Shown here: one piece after another, positions 14,368-23,343 of the stretch
How positions within the stretch are numbered: the stretch's first letter is position 1
Layout: the number at the start of each line of letters is the position of its first letter
Assembly (NCBI GenBank): GCA_050943135.1
Contig: JBMNOP010000019.1
Coordinates: 1 to 41,964, forward strand
Origin: RUG695 sp050943135
GTDB taxonomy: Bacteria; Planctomycetota; Planctomycetia; Pirellulales; Thermoguttaceae
DNA length: 41,964 nucleotides
Direction of reading: 5' to 3'
The notes under the pieces: generated by a model
What the model was told of the DNA's origin: nothing
Seen by the model: only the letters and a program-made list of their open reading frames with translations
Database searches by the model: none
Position numbers and translations under genes: made by a program

Positions 14368-15744
14368 TCAGAAAGGTGACTGACCGAGAACGGTCGGGGC
14401 GTCGCCTATGCGTATCGGAACGTCGACCGCGGGAGACGGAAGCGGCGACGGCTGATAGCCATGCGACAGATCCCCCATCGGAGGTGCCAACATCGCGGAG
14501 GGGATCGGCGAACCGACGGCGGCAACCGTAACGCCGGCCGTGTTTTGAGGGGTGGTCGGCGAAGATGCACGATGACCGTAGGTTCCCTGATAGACGATCG
14601 GCCCGCGGTTCGCTTCGTCCGCGGACCGACCGGCGCGGGTCGAATCGACAACGGCAACCTGCGCCCCTTCCGGCGAGAATCCGCTCGGCAGGGCCGAACC
14701 GACCCCGGCATCAAACGCGACATGGAAATCTTCCGCTTCGATATTATAACCGCTACGCGGCATCGCCACAAACGAGTTCAGCGGGTTGACCGGAGTGTTG
14801 CCCGCGCCGGAAACGTCCGACGGGATGTTCATCGCCACCGCAGGTGTCGGAGGCACGGTATTACCGTCGATCGTCCGACCAAAAATATCGTAGGGGTAAT
14901 CGACCAGTTTGGCGACCGCGGGAAGTTGCGCCGGATGCCCGGCGTTGTGCCAGGCCGAAATCCAGTCGGTCCATCGAATCTGCAAATCGCCCAGGTCTTT
15001 GTACCCGTAATACTTTTGCACCGACTCGGACCAGTTGCCGTGTTGCATCGCGTCGCGCGCGAACTCGATCAGACGACGATGCCCGCCGACGGCGATCAGG
15101 TATTCGCAGACCGAGAACCCCTGTGAGTAGAATGGCATCATGTCGGACGGGTACTCGGAAAGAGAGACCATCGTATTAAACGGAAGTCCGCGACGTTCTT
15201 GAAGAAATCCGATTAACATCGAGCGGTAATTGCTTCGTTCGACATCAGCCTCAACACTTGTGGCCGCTCCCTCGTCGATCCAGCGGGGAACCGGACGGCA
15301 AAAGTAGGTTGCGAAAATCGTGTGCGAGACCTCGTGCGGAACCACCGAGTCGAGAATCCGCTCCTCGGTCCCCTGCACCGACATTTTCCAGCCGGTCACC
15401 GTATTGCCGACGAAAGTAAACGTGGTTTCCCCCCCGGCCCCCAGATCGGGTCCCGACTTGACACGGATCGGACAAGGGGTCGCCCAGGGCTGAATCTCGG
15501 TTCCGAGCCAGAGTTTCGCCAGGCGTGACCGGCACTCTTCGGCACACTGAGCAACCCGGTTCGCCAGATCGGCGTTGGCCGCGGTCACCACAAAATTTCG
15601 CGTGCGGCACTGTGAAGCTGCAGGAAGACTGCCAACCTCCGCAAGAAGGAGGATGAGGAACGCGACACAGAAGATAAAGCGGAAAAATCGATTGATACCA
15701 AAGACGCGACAAGCCGTTGCGGCCGTCTTAGTTTCGTTTGTCAA
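14368..15744 (-). CDS. secreted or membrane-anchored gluzincin metallopeptidase-like protein
   Basis: This 458-aa protein has an N-terminal hydrophobic segment (about 19-40) acting as a signal peptide or anchor. The zinc-peptidase motif H-E-V-S-H is at 137-141, and the third ligand is E158 in P-R-W-I-D-E-G-A. These are the hallmarks of the MA (gluzincin) clan, as in peptidase-MA-like proteins common in planctomycetes. Residues 260-458 are Pro/Ala/Gly-rich low-complexity sequence that may be a cell-envelope linker. Paired cysteines in the exported domain may form disulfides. The substrate is unknown. It probably shares a transcript with yggS, 8 bp downstream. Confidence 0.75.
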   Translation of the reverse strand: MTNETKTAATACRVFGINRFFRFIFCVAFLILLLAEVGSLPAASQCRTRNFVVTAANADLANRVAQCAEECRSRLAKLWLGTEIQPWATPCPIRVKSGPDLGAGGETTFTFVGNTVTGWKMSVQGTEERILDSVVPHEVSHTIFATYFCRPVPRWIDEGAATSVEADVERSNYRSMLIGFLQERRGLPFNTMVSLSEYPSDMMPFYSQGFSVCEYLIAVGGHRRLIEFARDAMQHGNWSESVQKYYGYKDLGDLQIRWTDWISAWHNAGHPAQLPAVAKLVDYPYDIFGRTIDGNTVPPTPAVAMNIPSDVSGAGNTPVNPLNSFVAMPRSGYNIEAEDFHVAFDAGVGSALPSGFSPEGAQVAVVDSTRAGRSADEANRGPIVYQGTYGHRASSPTTPQNTAGVTVAAVGSPIPSAMLAPPMGDLSHGYQPSPLPSPAVDVPIRIGDAPTVLGQSPF

Positions 15745-16034
15745 AGCTCGGACCTCCCTGTCCTTGCAACCTCCGAGTGGAATTCGATCTTGACCCGCGG
15801 CATTTCCGGTTCGGTGCGCGACTTTGCTTTACCGCAGGCGGTGAATGGGCGAGTTTAACGATTCGGGAAAATGGAGAAAAGGGCAATTTTCCTACCGAAA
15901 GGGCCGAATCGCCGCCGAAACAGGTAAATTCGGGAAAGACCAGCGAGGGAGCTTTCCCACCGCCGCACTCCGCTATGCCGAGGCCGATTCTTTTTTGAGA
16001 CTCTTTTCCGGGGGTGGATGAATAGGTATTCATG
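15745..16034. other. divergent intergenic region, no gene seen
   Basis: This is the upstream region of both the minus-strand metallopeptidase gene and guaB. Frames of about 90-100 codons cross it on both strands, but none has recognisable homology or a good ribosome-binding site. It should contain the metallopeptidase promoter, which I could not pin down. Confidence 0.4.
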
Positions 16035-16043
16035 TGGTATAAT
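16035..16043 (+). promoter_or_regulatory. extended -10 promoter of guaB
   Basis: TGGTATAAT is a perfect TATAAT (16038-16043) with the TGn extension. The -35 region (about 16014-16019, TGGATG) is poor, as is common with extended -10 promoters. Initiation near 16050 lies downstream of the in-frame ATG at 16018, so the real guaB start must be the one at 16093. Confidence 0.6.
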
Positions 16044-16092
16044 TCCGAAATATCACTACATTCAGGCAGTCAGCAGTAAAGGATTGGGAAAG

Positions 16093-17571
16093 ATGATCGA
16101 CAAATTCAGCAAAGAGAATCTCGATTTCGGCATCACGTTCGACGACGTGCTTCTGGAACCCCGATATAGTGAAGTCGTTCCATCCGAGGTTGACGTCAAA
16201 ACCCAGCTCACCAACCGTATCTCTCTCAATATTCCGATCCTCAGCTCCCCGATGGACACGGTCACCGAAGGGCGTATGGCCGTCGCCCTGGCGCAGGAAG
16301 GCGGTATCGGGATCATCCATAAAAATCTTTCGATCGACGCGCAGGCCGAAGAAGTCGTCCGAGTCAAGCGAACGGCAAACGGCATCATTCGCCATCCGGC
16401 CATCCTCACCCCCGACGCAAGCGTCTGCGCCGCGCGCGACATTATGGAAGAACAGAACCTCTCGGGTGTGCCGATTGTCACCTCGACCGGCCTTCTGAAA
16501 GGGATCATCACCCGGCGTGATCTAAGGTTCCTCGAAAATTGGGACCAGCCTGTTTCGGCGGTCATGACCAAAGAACCGCTCGTTAAAGCCACCGGCAGTC
16601 TGACCCTGGCCGAAGCCGAAAAGATCCTGATCGAAAAGAAAGTCGAAAAGCTTCTCCTGGTCGACGAAAACAATCACCTGACCGGACTGATCACCATCAA
16701 AGATATTGATATGCTCCGACGTTACCCGAACTCGTGTAAAGACGACGAAGGGCGGCTAAGAGTTGGCGCGGCGGTCGGTGTTCTCGACTTCGAGCGTGCC
16801 GAACGGCTGATCGCCCAAGGGGTCGATATTCTGATCGTTGACAGCGCCCACGGCCATTCACGTAATGTGCTCGAAACGGTCAAAACGATCAAAAAGCAGT
16901 GGGATATCGACGTGGTTGCCGGAAACATCGCGACCGCCGAAGGAGCGAAAGCGCTCATCGACGCCGGTGCCGATGCCATCAAGGTCGGGATCGGACCCGG
17001 TTCGATCTGCACCACCCGTGTTGTTTCGGGGGTGGGGATACCGCAGATCACGGCCATTCATCGTGCGGCACTCATGGCCGCCGACGCCGGAATCCCGGTC
17101 GTCGCCGACGGCGGGATCCGTTTCTCGGGCGATATTGTCAAGGCGATCGCCGCCGGTGCCCGTGTCGTGATGATCGGCAGTCTCCTGGCAGGGTTCGACG
17201 AGAGTCCCGGCGACATCATCCTCTATCAGGGCCGCTCGTTTAAAGCCTACCGCGGCATGGGTTCACTCGGCGCGATGATGAAAGGATCGAGCGACCGCTA
17301 TTCCCAGAAAGGGGCGCCCGCCAGCAAACTGGTTCCCGAAGGGGTCGAAGGACGTGTTCCTTACAAGGGGAAACTGAGTCCTTACGTCTACCAGCTGATC
17401 GGCGGTCTGCGTGCCGGGATGGGCTACTGCGGCACAGCTTCCATCGAAGAACTCCGCGAGCAAGCCAAATTCATCCGGATCAGCCCGGCCAGTGCCCGAG
17501 AAAACCATCCCCACGGCATCGCCATCACCCAAGAAGCCCCAAACTACAGTGTTGGGGATTCCCACTGCTAA
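16093..17571 (+). CDS. guaB: inosine-5'-monophosphate dehydrogenase
   Basis: This 492-aa IMP dehydrogenase oxidises IMP to XMP with NAD+, the committed step of GMP synthesis in the cytoplasm. It has the N-terminal F-D-D-V-L-L-E-P segment, then two CBS domains (roughly 95-210). The catalytic loop is G-S-I-C-T-T with C306, then the flap R-G-M-G-S-L and the C-terminal Y-K-G. I place the start at 16093, not 16018. It has AAGGA nine bases upstream, the resulting N-terminus (M-I-D-K-F-S) matches family length, and the promoter at 16035-16043 would exclude the earlier ATG. Nothing looks unusual. Confidence 0.97.
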   Translation: MIDKFSKENLDFGITFDDVLLEPRYSEVVPSEVDVKTQLTNRISLNIPILSSPMDTVTEGRMAVALAQEGGIGIIHKNLSIDAQAEEVVRVKRTANGIIRHPAILTPDASVCAARDIMEEQNLSGVPIVTSTGLLKGIITRRDLRFLENWDQPVSAVMTKEPLVKATGSLTLAEAEKILIEKKVEKLLLVDENNHLTGLITIKDIDMLRRYPNSCKDDEGRLRVGAAVGVLDFERAERLIAQGVDILIVDSAHGHSRNVLETVKTIKKQWDIDVVAGNIATAEGAKALIDAGADAIKVGIGPGSICTTRVVSGVGIPQITAIHRAALMAADAGIPVVADGGIRFSGDIVKAIAAGARVVMIGSLLAGFDESPGDIILYQGRSFKAYRGMGSLGAMMKGSSDRYSQKGAPASKLVPEGVEGRVPYKGKLSPYVYQLIGGLRAGMGYCGTASIEELREQAKFIRISPASARENHPHGIAITQEAPNYSVGDSHC

Positions 17572-17696
17572 GGGAGAGGGGACTCAGGATAGCAGGAACC
17601 CGTCACCCATACATTCTTTGCGACATGGCAGGTGCCGTACTGCAAAATACCGCCGCCTGAACGGAACCTCTCCCCCCGGGAAATCGGTAGGAAACG

Positions 17697-19154
17697 ATGA
17701 GCATTTCGGAAGAAAAAGCCAAAGGGCGGATTTACACTCCCGAGCATATCGTCAGGAACATTCTGGACTTATCAGGTTATGTCGGCACTGACATTCTGCG
17801 AAAGCATGTGATCGACAACAGTTGCGGAGACGGCGCTTTTCTTGAAGAGATCGTCAGAAGATACTCCGTTTCGGCTGTAAACGCGGGATACGATGTCCGA
17901 ACCCTGGCCGAAGAACTGGGTCGGTACATTCACGGCATCGAAATCGACGGCGAAGAGAGAAATAAGGCCGTCGCACGGGTTCAAGCCGTTGCCCAAAGCT
18001 TCGGAGTCGATAATGTCCGATGGGATATTTTGCACGGCGATGCCCTAACCGAAAGACGGTTCGACGGCCGGATCGATTTTGTGCTCGGGAATCCTCCCTA
18101 TGTGCGTGTCCACAATCTGGCCGACACATACGGCACGATCAAGCGTTTTCGGTTTTCCCAAAACGGGATGACCGACCTGTTCATCGTCTTTTACGAAATC
18201 GGTCTCAACATGCTCAAAGCAGGGGGAACGCTCGGCTACGTCACGCCGAGTTCTCTCTTCAACAGCAAGGCAGCCGGCGAGTTGCGGCGACATTTGATCA
18301 GCGGAAAACTTATCGCGTCCGTCGTGGATCTGAAACATTATCAGCCTTTTGAAGCCACGACATACACAACGATCATGGTCCTTAAAAAGGGAGGTGAACG
18401 AACCGAAAACCATGAGGATCTCGTACGATATTACGAATATGACCCCGAAAGGAAACAAGCACGATTGGTTTCCGAGCTGACGGGCGATGATTTTTATATC
18501 AACGGGGATTTCTATTTCGGAACAAAGCAGACGCTGACACGAATGGCAAAGATACTGACGCATGACGCAAAGAACCCCGAAATCGACGTCAAGAACGGCT
18601 TTGCGACCCTTTGCGACGATTTTTTTATCGGGGATCGGGCCTTTAACGAGTTTGTCATTCCGGTCGTTAAGGCTTCCACCGGAAAACGATCAACCTGTTT
18701 GTTCCCCTACGACCGTGCCGGCAAACTGATCCCCTATGGCACCTTGGAAAAAAACCGTTCCGTGATCGATCATTATCACAAAAACGAAACACGGCTTAAA
18801 GAAAGAAGCCTGACCGATCGAAACGAGTGGTACGGATTCGGTCGAACCCAAGGGATACAGGATGTTTACAAAAAAAAATATTCCGTATGCCCAATCATCA
18901 AAGGCCTCGAAGACCTGAAAATCACCCTTTGCGACAAAGGGGTCGGAGTCTACGGAGGGCTCTATATCCTCACCAATATCGGGGAACAGGCGATCAAAGA
19001 GGTTTTGTTGACCGACGATTTTATGGAGTATGTTTCTCTCCTGGGAAAATATAAAAGCGGCGGCTACTACACTTTTTCGTCAAAGGACCTGAAACGATAC
19101 CTCTGTTACAGACTGTCGGAAAGGAATGATTTAGAAAAAAACAACCGCTTTTGA
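17697..19154 (+). CDS. adenine-N6 DNA methyltransferase (Eco57I/TaqI-like), apparently solitary
   Basis: This 485-aa methyltransferase has a T-P-E-H motif X region at the N-terminus and the SAM-binding motif I D-N-S-C-G-D-G-A-F (40-48). The catalytic motif IV N-P-P-Y is at 132-135. It is an N6-adenine gamma-class enzyme with a C-terminal TaqI-like target-recognition domain (about 290-450). It methylates adenine in a specific site, either to protect DNA from a partner nuclease or as an epigenetic mark. No restriction endonuclease gene is recognisable on either side, and the protein is too short for a fused Eco57I-type nuclease. AGGAAACG precedes the ATG. Confidence 0.88.
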   Translation: MSISEEKAKGRIYTPEHIVRNILDLSGYVGTDILRKHVIDNSCGDGAFLEEIVRRYSVSAVNAGYDVRTLAEELGRYIHGIEIDGEERNKAVARVQAVAQSFGVDNVRWDILHGDALTERRFDGRIDFVLGNPPYVRVHNLADTYGTIKRFRFSQNGMTDLFIVFYEIGLNMLKAGGTLGYVTPSSLFNSKAAGELRRHLISGKLIASVVDLKHYQPFEATTYTTIMVLKKGGERTENHEDLVRYYEYDPERKQARLVSELTGDDFYINGDFYFGTKQTLTRMAKILTHDAKNPEIDVKNGFATLCDDFFIGDRAFNEFVIPVVKASTGKRSTCLFPYDRAGKLIPYGTLEKNRSVIDHYHKNETRLKERSLTDRNEWYGFGRTQGIQDVYKKKYSVCPIIKGLEDLKITLCDKGVGVYGGLYILTNIGEQAIKEVLLTDDFMEYVSLLGKYKSGGYYTFSSKDLKRYLCYRLSERNDLEKNNRF

Positions 19155-19536
19155 CAACGGTCGAGGGATCGTTTGATGGTGCCTGAGGGCAGGGACGGAA
19201 AGCAAAGAGAAATTAAGATTCTTTTGCCATGACGTTTCCGGTGACCTGAAGGTGCGGATTAGCGATCCGCAACACATAGAATCGGGAGATCAGGACTTCC
19301 AACCCCAATAACCCGTTGTCGTTGCGTGACAAAAGATCAACCTGCCGATTTTCGAGGGGTATCGTCTTGCAAGAGCAACAACCCAAGGCTACGCATATCG
19401 TTATGGGGCCCGGGAGACACAATCAGCCTCCTGCCCGGCCGGCTATCTCTCTGCCGAGGGGGTGGCATTCTCTCCCCCGGCGTGGTAAGATAATTGACGA
19501 GCGGTTCACTGTCACGCTTTTGAAAAAGGAAGCATT
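19155..19536 (+). other. intergenic region with a probable fucU promoter
   Basis: No convincing gene lies in these 382 bp. A 69-codon minus-strand frame at 19213-19422 has no homology I recognise and a poor start. Near the end, TGGTAAGATAAT (about 19486-19497) resembles an extended -10 promoter, and AAGGA lies six bases before the fucU ATG. Confidence 0.4.
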
Positions 19537-19983
19537 ATGCTCAAAGGAATATCCCCCCTGATTTCTCCTGATCTTCTGGCGGAACTCAGTCGTATGGGGC
19601 ATGGAGATGAAATCGTCCTTTCCGACGCGCATTTTCCCGCGCACACTCTCAATTCGCGGGTTCTGCGCGCCGACGGACTGACGGTTCCGCAACTGCTCGA
19701 TGCGATTCTTCCCCTCTTTGAACTCGACGCTTATGTCGAAGCCCCGGTCGTCATGATGCAACCGGTTCCCGGCGACACGCTCGACCCAAACGTCGAAATT
19801 CGGTATCGGGAAATGATCGACCGCCACGCGCCGAAAACACCAAAGATCGCCCGGATCGAACGGTTTGCTTTCTACGAGCGAGCAAAACGGGCCTATTGCG
19901 TTTTGCTGACCGGCGAAACTGCCATCTACGGTAACGTGATCCTGAAAAAGGGCGTAACACCGACGGAACCGCGTGTTTGTTGA
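19537..19983 (+). CDS. fucU: RbsD/FucU-family mutarotase (L-fucose mutarotase-like)
   Basis: This 148-aa protein of the RbsD/FucU fold interconverts the anomers of L-fucose or a related sugar so that kinases and isomerases receive the right form. It carries the conserved G-H-G-D-E-I-V-L-S-D-A-H-F-P-A segment (24-38, with H25 and D34), then V-P-Q-L-L-D-A-I-L. It ends with the aromatic F-Y-E-R-A region and G-E-x-x-x-Y-G-N. The length matches FucU (about 140). RbsD (ribose) is an alternative, but the sequence style is FucU. It leads the fucU-hemY-yfcE-trmL run, none of whose other members is in sugar metabolism. Confidence 0.88.
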   Translation: MLKGISPLISPDLLAELSRMGHGDEIVLSDAHFPAHTLNSRVLRADGLTVPQLLDAILPLFELDAYVEAPVVMMQPVPGDTLDPNVEIRYREMIDRHAPKTPKIARIERFAFYERAKRAYCVLLTGETAIYGNVILKKGVTPTEPRVC

Positions 19984-19994
19984 AAAATGGGACG

Positions 19995-21425
19995 ATGACA
20001 CAAAAACTCCTTGTTCTGGGCGCGGGAATCAGCGGACTGGCGGCAGCGCTCCGGCTGCGGGAACTCGCTCCGGACTCCTCGGTTTCGGTTTGGGAAAAGT
20101 CGGGTCGACCGGGGGGCGTTCTGTATACCGTCGAGCGAAACGGGTTCCAGTTCGAGCAGAGTACCGACAATTTCATTACCCTCGTTCCGTGGGGGCTGAA
20201 CCTCTGCGCCAAGTTGGGAATCTCCGATCGACTGGTCCGAACAAATAATCGCGATCGACGTACCTATGTCGTGCGCCGCCGTCGTCTCTATCCTCTTCCG
20301 GACGGCTTCATGATGCTCGCGCCGACCCGACTCTGGCCGATGGTGACCACCCCGCTCCTTTCCCCTCTCGGGAAATTGCGGGCCGGGTTGGAACTCTTTC
20401 TGCCTCGCCTGAAAGGTGATCCGGACGAATCGATCGCGCAGTTTGCCCGGCGTCGACTCGGGCGGGAAGTTTTCGACCGGATCGTGGAACCTCTTTTAAG
20501 CGGAATTTATGCCGGCGACGCCGAAAAGATCAGTCTGATGGCGACCCTGCCCCGGTTTCGCGAGATGGAAAAAAAGGATCGTTCCCTGATTCTCGCCATG
20601 ACGAAAACTCAACGGGCGGCACGCCAGGCGAAGCGGGAAGAAGAGTCGGGCGCGCGGTATAGCATGTTTATAACGTTGCGAGATGGCCTTTCGTCTCTCG
20701 CCGAAAAGTGCGTGCAGGCACTCCCGCCCGGAACGATTCGCTATCATCGTACGGCAACGCGAGTCGACCGTGTCGCGGCCGACGGCGACAGGACGACACG
20801 ATGGCGGGTGACTGCTGCCGACGGAACCGAGGAAACAGTAGACGGGCTTATTTGCGCGCTCCCTTCCTCGATGGCGGGTGATCTTTTTGCCGAATCGGCG
20901 CCAGCGGTTGCCGAGTTCTACCACTCGATCGAACAGACCGGTTGTGCGGTCGTTTCTCTGGCGTTCAGCGAAGAGCAGATTCGACGCCGATTCCACGGAA
21001 TGGGGTTTGTCGTCCCAACCAAAGAGGGAGGCTCGATTATCGCCGGAAGTTTCAGTAGTCATAAGTACCCGCACCGCGCACCGGCAGGCTGGGCGTTGCT
21101 CCGTATTTTCGTCGGCGGGGCACGGGCCCCGGGTTTGATCGATCTGCCGGACGACGCGCTTTTGCGTCAGGTACTCGACGAACTCGGACCGCTGCTCGAT
21201 ATCGAAGGAGGACCGTCGGAGGTCGAAATCTCGAAGTGGCCCCGGGGAATGCCGCAATATCACCTGGGACATCTCGAAAGATTGGCTCAGCTTAACGCCG
21301 CGCTCGACCGCGAACCGACCCTGGCGCTTTGTGGCAACTCGTTTACCGGCGTCGGGCTGCCGAACTGTATACGTACCGGGGAAGAAGCCGCGGAAAAGGT
21401 GGTAAAGTGGTTCGTATCGGAGTGA
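19995..21425 (+). CDS. hemY: protoporphyrinogen/coproporphyrinogen oxidase (HemY/PPOX type)
   Basis: This 476-aa FAD-dependent oxidase forms the porphyrin ring late in haem synthesis. It has the N-terminal dinucleotide fold G-A-G-I-S-G-L-A-A-A, E-K-S-G-R-P-G-G, and the C-terminal FAD motif around C-G-N-S-F-T-G-V-G-L-P-N-C-I. Length fits the family (450-480). The start is taken as the ATG at 19995, since earlier TTG codons in frame overlap fucU and lack a ribosome-binding site. Its end overlaps the yfcE start by 19 bp. Enzymes of this type use O2, which is notable in a genome segment rich in anaerobic enzymes. Confidence 0.92.
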   Translation: MTQKLLVLGAGISGLAAALRLRELAPDSSVSVWEKSGRPGGVLYTVERNGFQFEQSTDNFITLVPWGLNLCAKLGISDRLVRTNNRDRRTYVVRRRRLYPLPDGFMMLAPTRLWPMVTTPLLSPLGKLRAGLELFLPRLKGDPDESIAQFARRRLGREVFDRIVEPLLSGIYAGDAEKISLMATLPRFREMEKKDRSLILAMTKTQRAARQAKREEESGARYSMFITLRDGLSSLAEKCVQALPPGTIRYHRTATRVDRVAADGDRTTRWRVTAADGTEETVDGLICALPSSMAGDLFAESAPAVAEFYHSIEQTGCAVVSLAFSEEQIRRRFHGMGFVVPTKEGGSIIAGSFSSHKYPHRAPAGWALLRIFVGGARAPGLIDLPDDALLRQVLDELGPLLDIEGGPSEVEISKWPRGMPQYHLGHLERLAQLNAALDREPTLALCGNSFTGVGLPNCIRTGEEAAEKVVKWFVSE

Positions 21426-21901
21426 TCAGCGACACGCACGGGAACGAGCGTCTGATTCGTCAGGCGATGGAAATCTTCAAGGAGCTCGGCGTAGAACGAA
21501 TCCTCCATTGCGGTGACTTGTGTGTCCCCTCTCAGGTTAAAATATTTAAGGAGATCCCGACCGATTTCGTCTACGGCAACTGCGACTCGTGCGTTCGTGG
21601 TTCGATCGAGCAGGCCATCGAAAAATATGGAGGGACGCTCCACGGCGATTTCGGTTCGATCCATTTTGGGGGGAAAGATATCGCCTTCATGCATGGGCAG
21701 AGCCGAACCCGTCTCTTGCAGGAACTCAACGGCGGCAAGTGGGATCTGCTCTGCTACGGGCATACACACCGCTATGAATTCTCGATGTACGGCGACACGA
21801 TTCTGCTCAACCCCGGCGCGCTGGAACGCCGGCACGAAGCGCCCGGTGCCGTCTGTGTCGAGCTTCCGAAAATCGATGTTATCCGGATCACTCTCCGATA
21901 A
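21407..21901 (+). CDS. YfcE/MJ0936-type metallophosphodiesterase
   Basis: This 165-aa calcineurin-like phosphoesterase has all the metal-ligand motifs: D-T-H (S-D-T-H-G-N), G-D (H-C-G-D-L), G-N-C-D, H-G-Q, and G-H-T-H near the C-terminus, followed by N-P-G-A. The family hydrolyses phosphodiesters with Mn or Ni, and the physiological substrate is usually unknown. I chose the GTG at 21407, giving the usual V-R-I-G-V-I-S-D start. It has AAGG upstream and overlaps hemY by 19 bp. The longer upstream reading adds non-homologous residues inside hemY. Confidence 0.88.
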   Translation: MVRIGVISDTHGNERLIRQAMEIFKELGVERILHCGDLCVPSQVKIFKEIPTDFVYGNCDSCVRGSIEQAIEKYGGTLHGDFGSIHFGGKDIAFMHGQSRTRLLQELNGGKWDLLCYGHTHRYEFSMYGDTILLNPGALERRHEAPGAVCVELPKIDVIRITLR

Positions 21902-21912
21902 AAGGAATGACG

Positions 21913-22434
21913 ATGGAGCCTTTACCTCATTTCTTTCACACGGTACTCTTTCAGCCGGAAATACCGGAAAATACCGGCGCGATCGGACGGACCTGTGTCG
22001 GAGTCGGTGCGAAACTCTGGCTGGTTCGGCCGCTCGGGTTCCAGGTCGATCAGCGTCGGCTTAAGCGTGCCGGACTCGATTATTGGCCGAACCTGAAATG
22101 GGAGATCGTCGACGACTGGGATCATCTTCTCGACCGGATCGCCGAAGAGAACGGGGTTGCGCCATCCGAGACGCGCGGATTCACCCGTCCCCTTCCCGAC
22201 CGGTTCTGGTTCATGACCAAACGCGGGGTCGCTAATTACACCCAGGTTCGACTCCGACGCGGAGACGTCTTCGTTTTCGGGGCGGAATCGACCGGACTGC
22301 CGAAAGAGATTCTCGAAACCCATTCCGAGCGATGTCTGAAAATCCCGATTCAGCCGGGAATACGTTGTCTGAACCTTTCGGTCTCGGTCGGGATTACCCT
22401 TTTTGAAGCCAGACGGCAAGTTTACGAGGCATGA
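21913..22434 (+). CDS. trmL: tRNA (cytidine(34)/uridine(34)-2'-O)-methyltransferase
   Basis: This 174-aa SPOUT methyltransferase methylates the ribose of the wobble base of leucine tRNAs. It has the N-terminal P-E-I-P-E-N-T-G-A-I-G-R-T segment, Y-W, and the knotted SAM site F-G-A-E-S-T-G-L-P and I-R-C-L-N-L-S-V-S-V-G. The ATG at 21913 is preferred because AAAGGA (21901-21906) sits six bases before it; the ATG at 21907 directly abuts that site. Five bases separate the yfcE stop from the first ATG, so it is in the same operon. Length matches E. coli TrmL (about 157) with modest insertions. Confidence 0.93.
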   Translation: MEPLPHFFHTVLFQPEIPENTGAIGRTCVGVGAKLWLVRPLGFQVDQRRLKRAGLDYWPNLKWEIVDDWDHLLDRIAEENGVAPSETRGFTRPLPDRFWFMTKRGVANYTQVRLRRGDVFVFGAESTGLPKEILETHSERCLKIPIQPGIRCLNLSVSVGITLFEARRQVYEA

Positions 22435-22437
22435 GCG

Positions 22438-23166
22438 ATGTCGACATTTCCCCCCTATTTCCTCTTTTCCCTTCGTTTTGAGGCCAAGAAGGTTCCCACG
22501 GGAAAGGTCAAGCTGACTCCGGAATACCTCGGTGAAAAATACGAGTTCCCCGCACTCTGGGAGTTTACGCCGCAGGCGGCGACCTCAGATCGAAAACTGT
22601 CGTCCGCCGACAGCGAGTCAAATCGAGGCGCCGGCAAAAAGGTCGGACAGCCGGAATTCCATTTCCGTATGGGGTGGCGGGAAGACGGGCTCTTTCTGAC
22701 GGTGCTGCTCGCCGGTAAGAAGTTCCCGGTCCAGGTCAACCCGCGCAAACTTGAGGCGAGCGATTCCTTCTCGTTTATGCTCGATACCCGCGACGTACGA
22801 ATCATTCATCGGGCAACAAAGTTTTGCCATCGGTTCCTTTTGACTCCGGCCGATCCCCGGCACTCAAACCAAGCGACACGCCCTTCCGTGGTCTGGCTTC
22901 CGATCCATCGGGCGAAGGCGCATCCGAATCCGGTTGATACGTCCCGTTTCGAAATCGCGTGCGACACCCAACCGGGCGGCTGGTCCCTTTCCCTCTTCAT
23001 GCCCGGCGACACCTTAACCGGCTATGACCCGAAGGAATACTCGCGAATCGGAGTCGGTTTTATCCTGTTCGATAACGAATTCGGATCAATTTCTCAGCAA
23101 CTGCCCGACGATTTTCCTGTCATGGAAGACCCGAGTCTCTGGGCGGCGGTCGACCTGATCGAATGA
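22438..23166 (+). CDS. uncharacterised protein, possible CBM9/DOMON-like beta-sandwich
   Basis: I do not recognise this 242-aa protein with certainty. It lacks a signal peptide and membrane segments. The pattern of strands and the phrase W-R-E-D-G-L-F-L-T-V, followed by S-D-S-F-S-F-M-L-D-T-R, resembles carbohydrate-binding/DOMON-like domains (CBM9 style). In those, W-x-x-x-x-L and D-x-x-x-x-x-D-x-R segments recur. It starts 3 bp after trmL, so it is part of the same transcript. Function unknown; the fold idea is a guess from motif style. Confidence 0.5.
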   Translation: MSTFPPYFLFSLRFEAKKVPTGKVKLTPEYLGEKYEFPALWEFTPQAATSDRKLSSADSESNRGAGKKVGQPEFHFRMGWREDGLFLTVLLAGKKFPVQVNPRKLEASDSFSFMLDTRDVRIIHRATKFCHRFLLTPADPRHSNQATRPSVVWLPIHRAKAHPNPVDTSRFEIACDTQPGGWSLSLFMPGDTLTGYDPKEYSRIGVGFILFDNEFGSISQQLPDDFPVMEDPSLWAAVDLIE

Positions 23167-23200
23167 AAAAGAACCGAAAAGTAAAAATTTGGGATATATA

Positions 23201-23228
23201 TTGAAGGAAATTCCCTTTAAGATACAAT
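23201..23228 (+). promoter_or_regulatory. promoter of the acyl-CoA synthetase gene
   Basis: TTGAAG (23201-23206) and TACAAT (23223-23228) are separated by 16 bp. They lie upstream of an approximately 110-nt leader before the ATG at 23344. Confidence 0.5.
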
Positions 23229-23343
23229 TAGGAAGAGCAGTTTTACCTTCGGATCCGGCACCGTAAGTAGCACGGGGTTTCTCTCCCGACGGCCTGCCGA
23301 ATCGGCAAGGAGTTTAGAGATTTAACCTTCTGAAAGGGGCGAT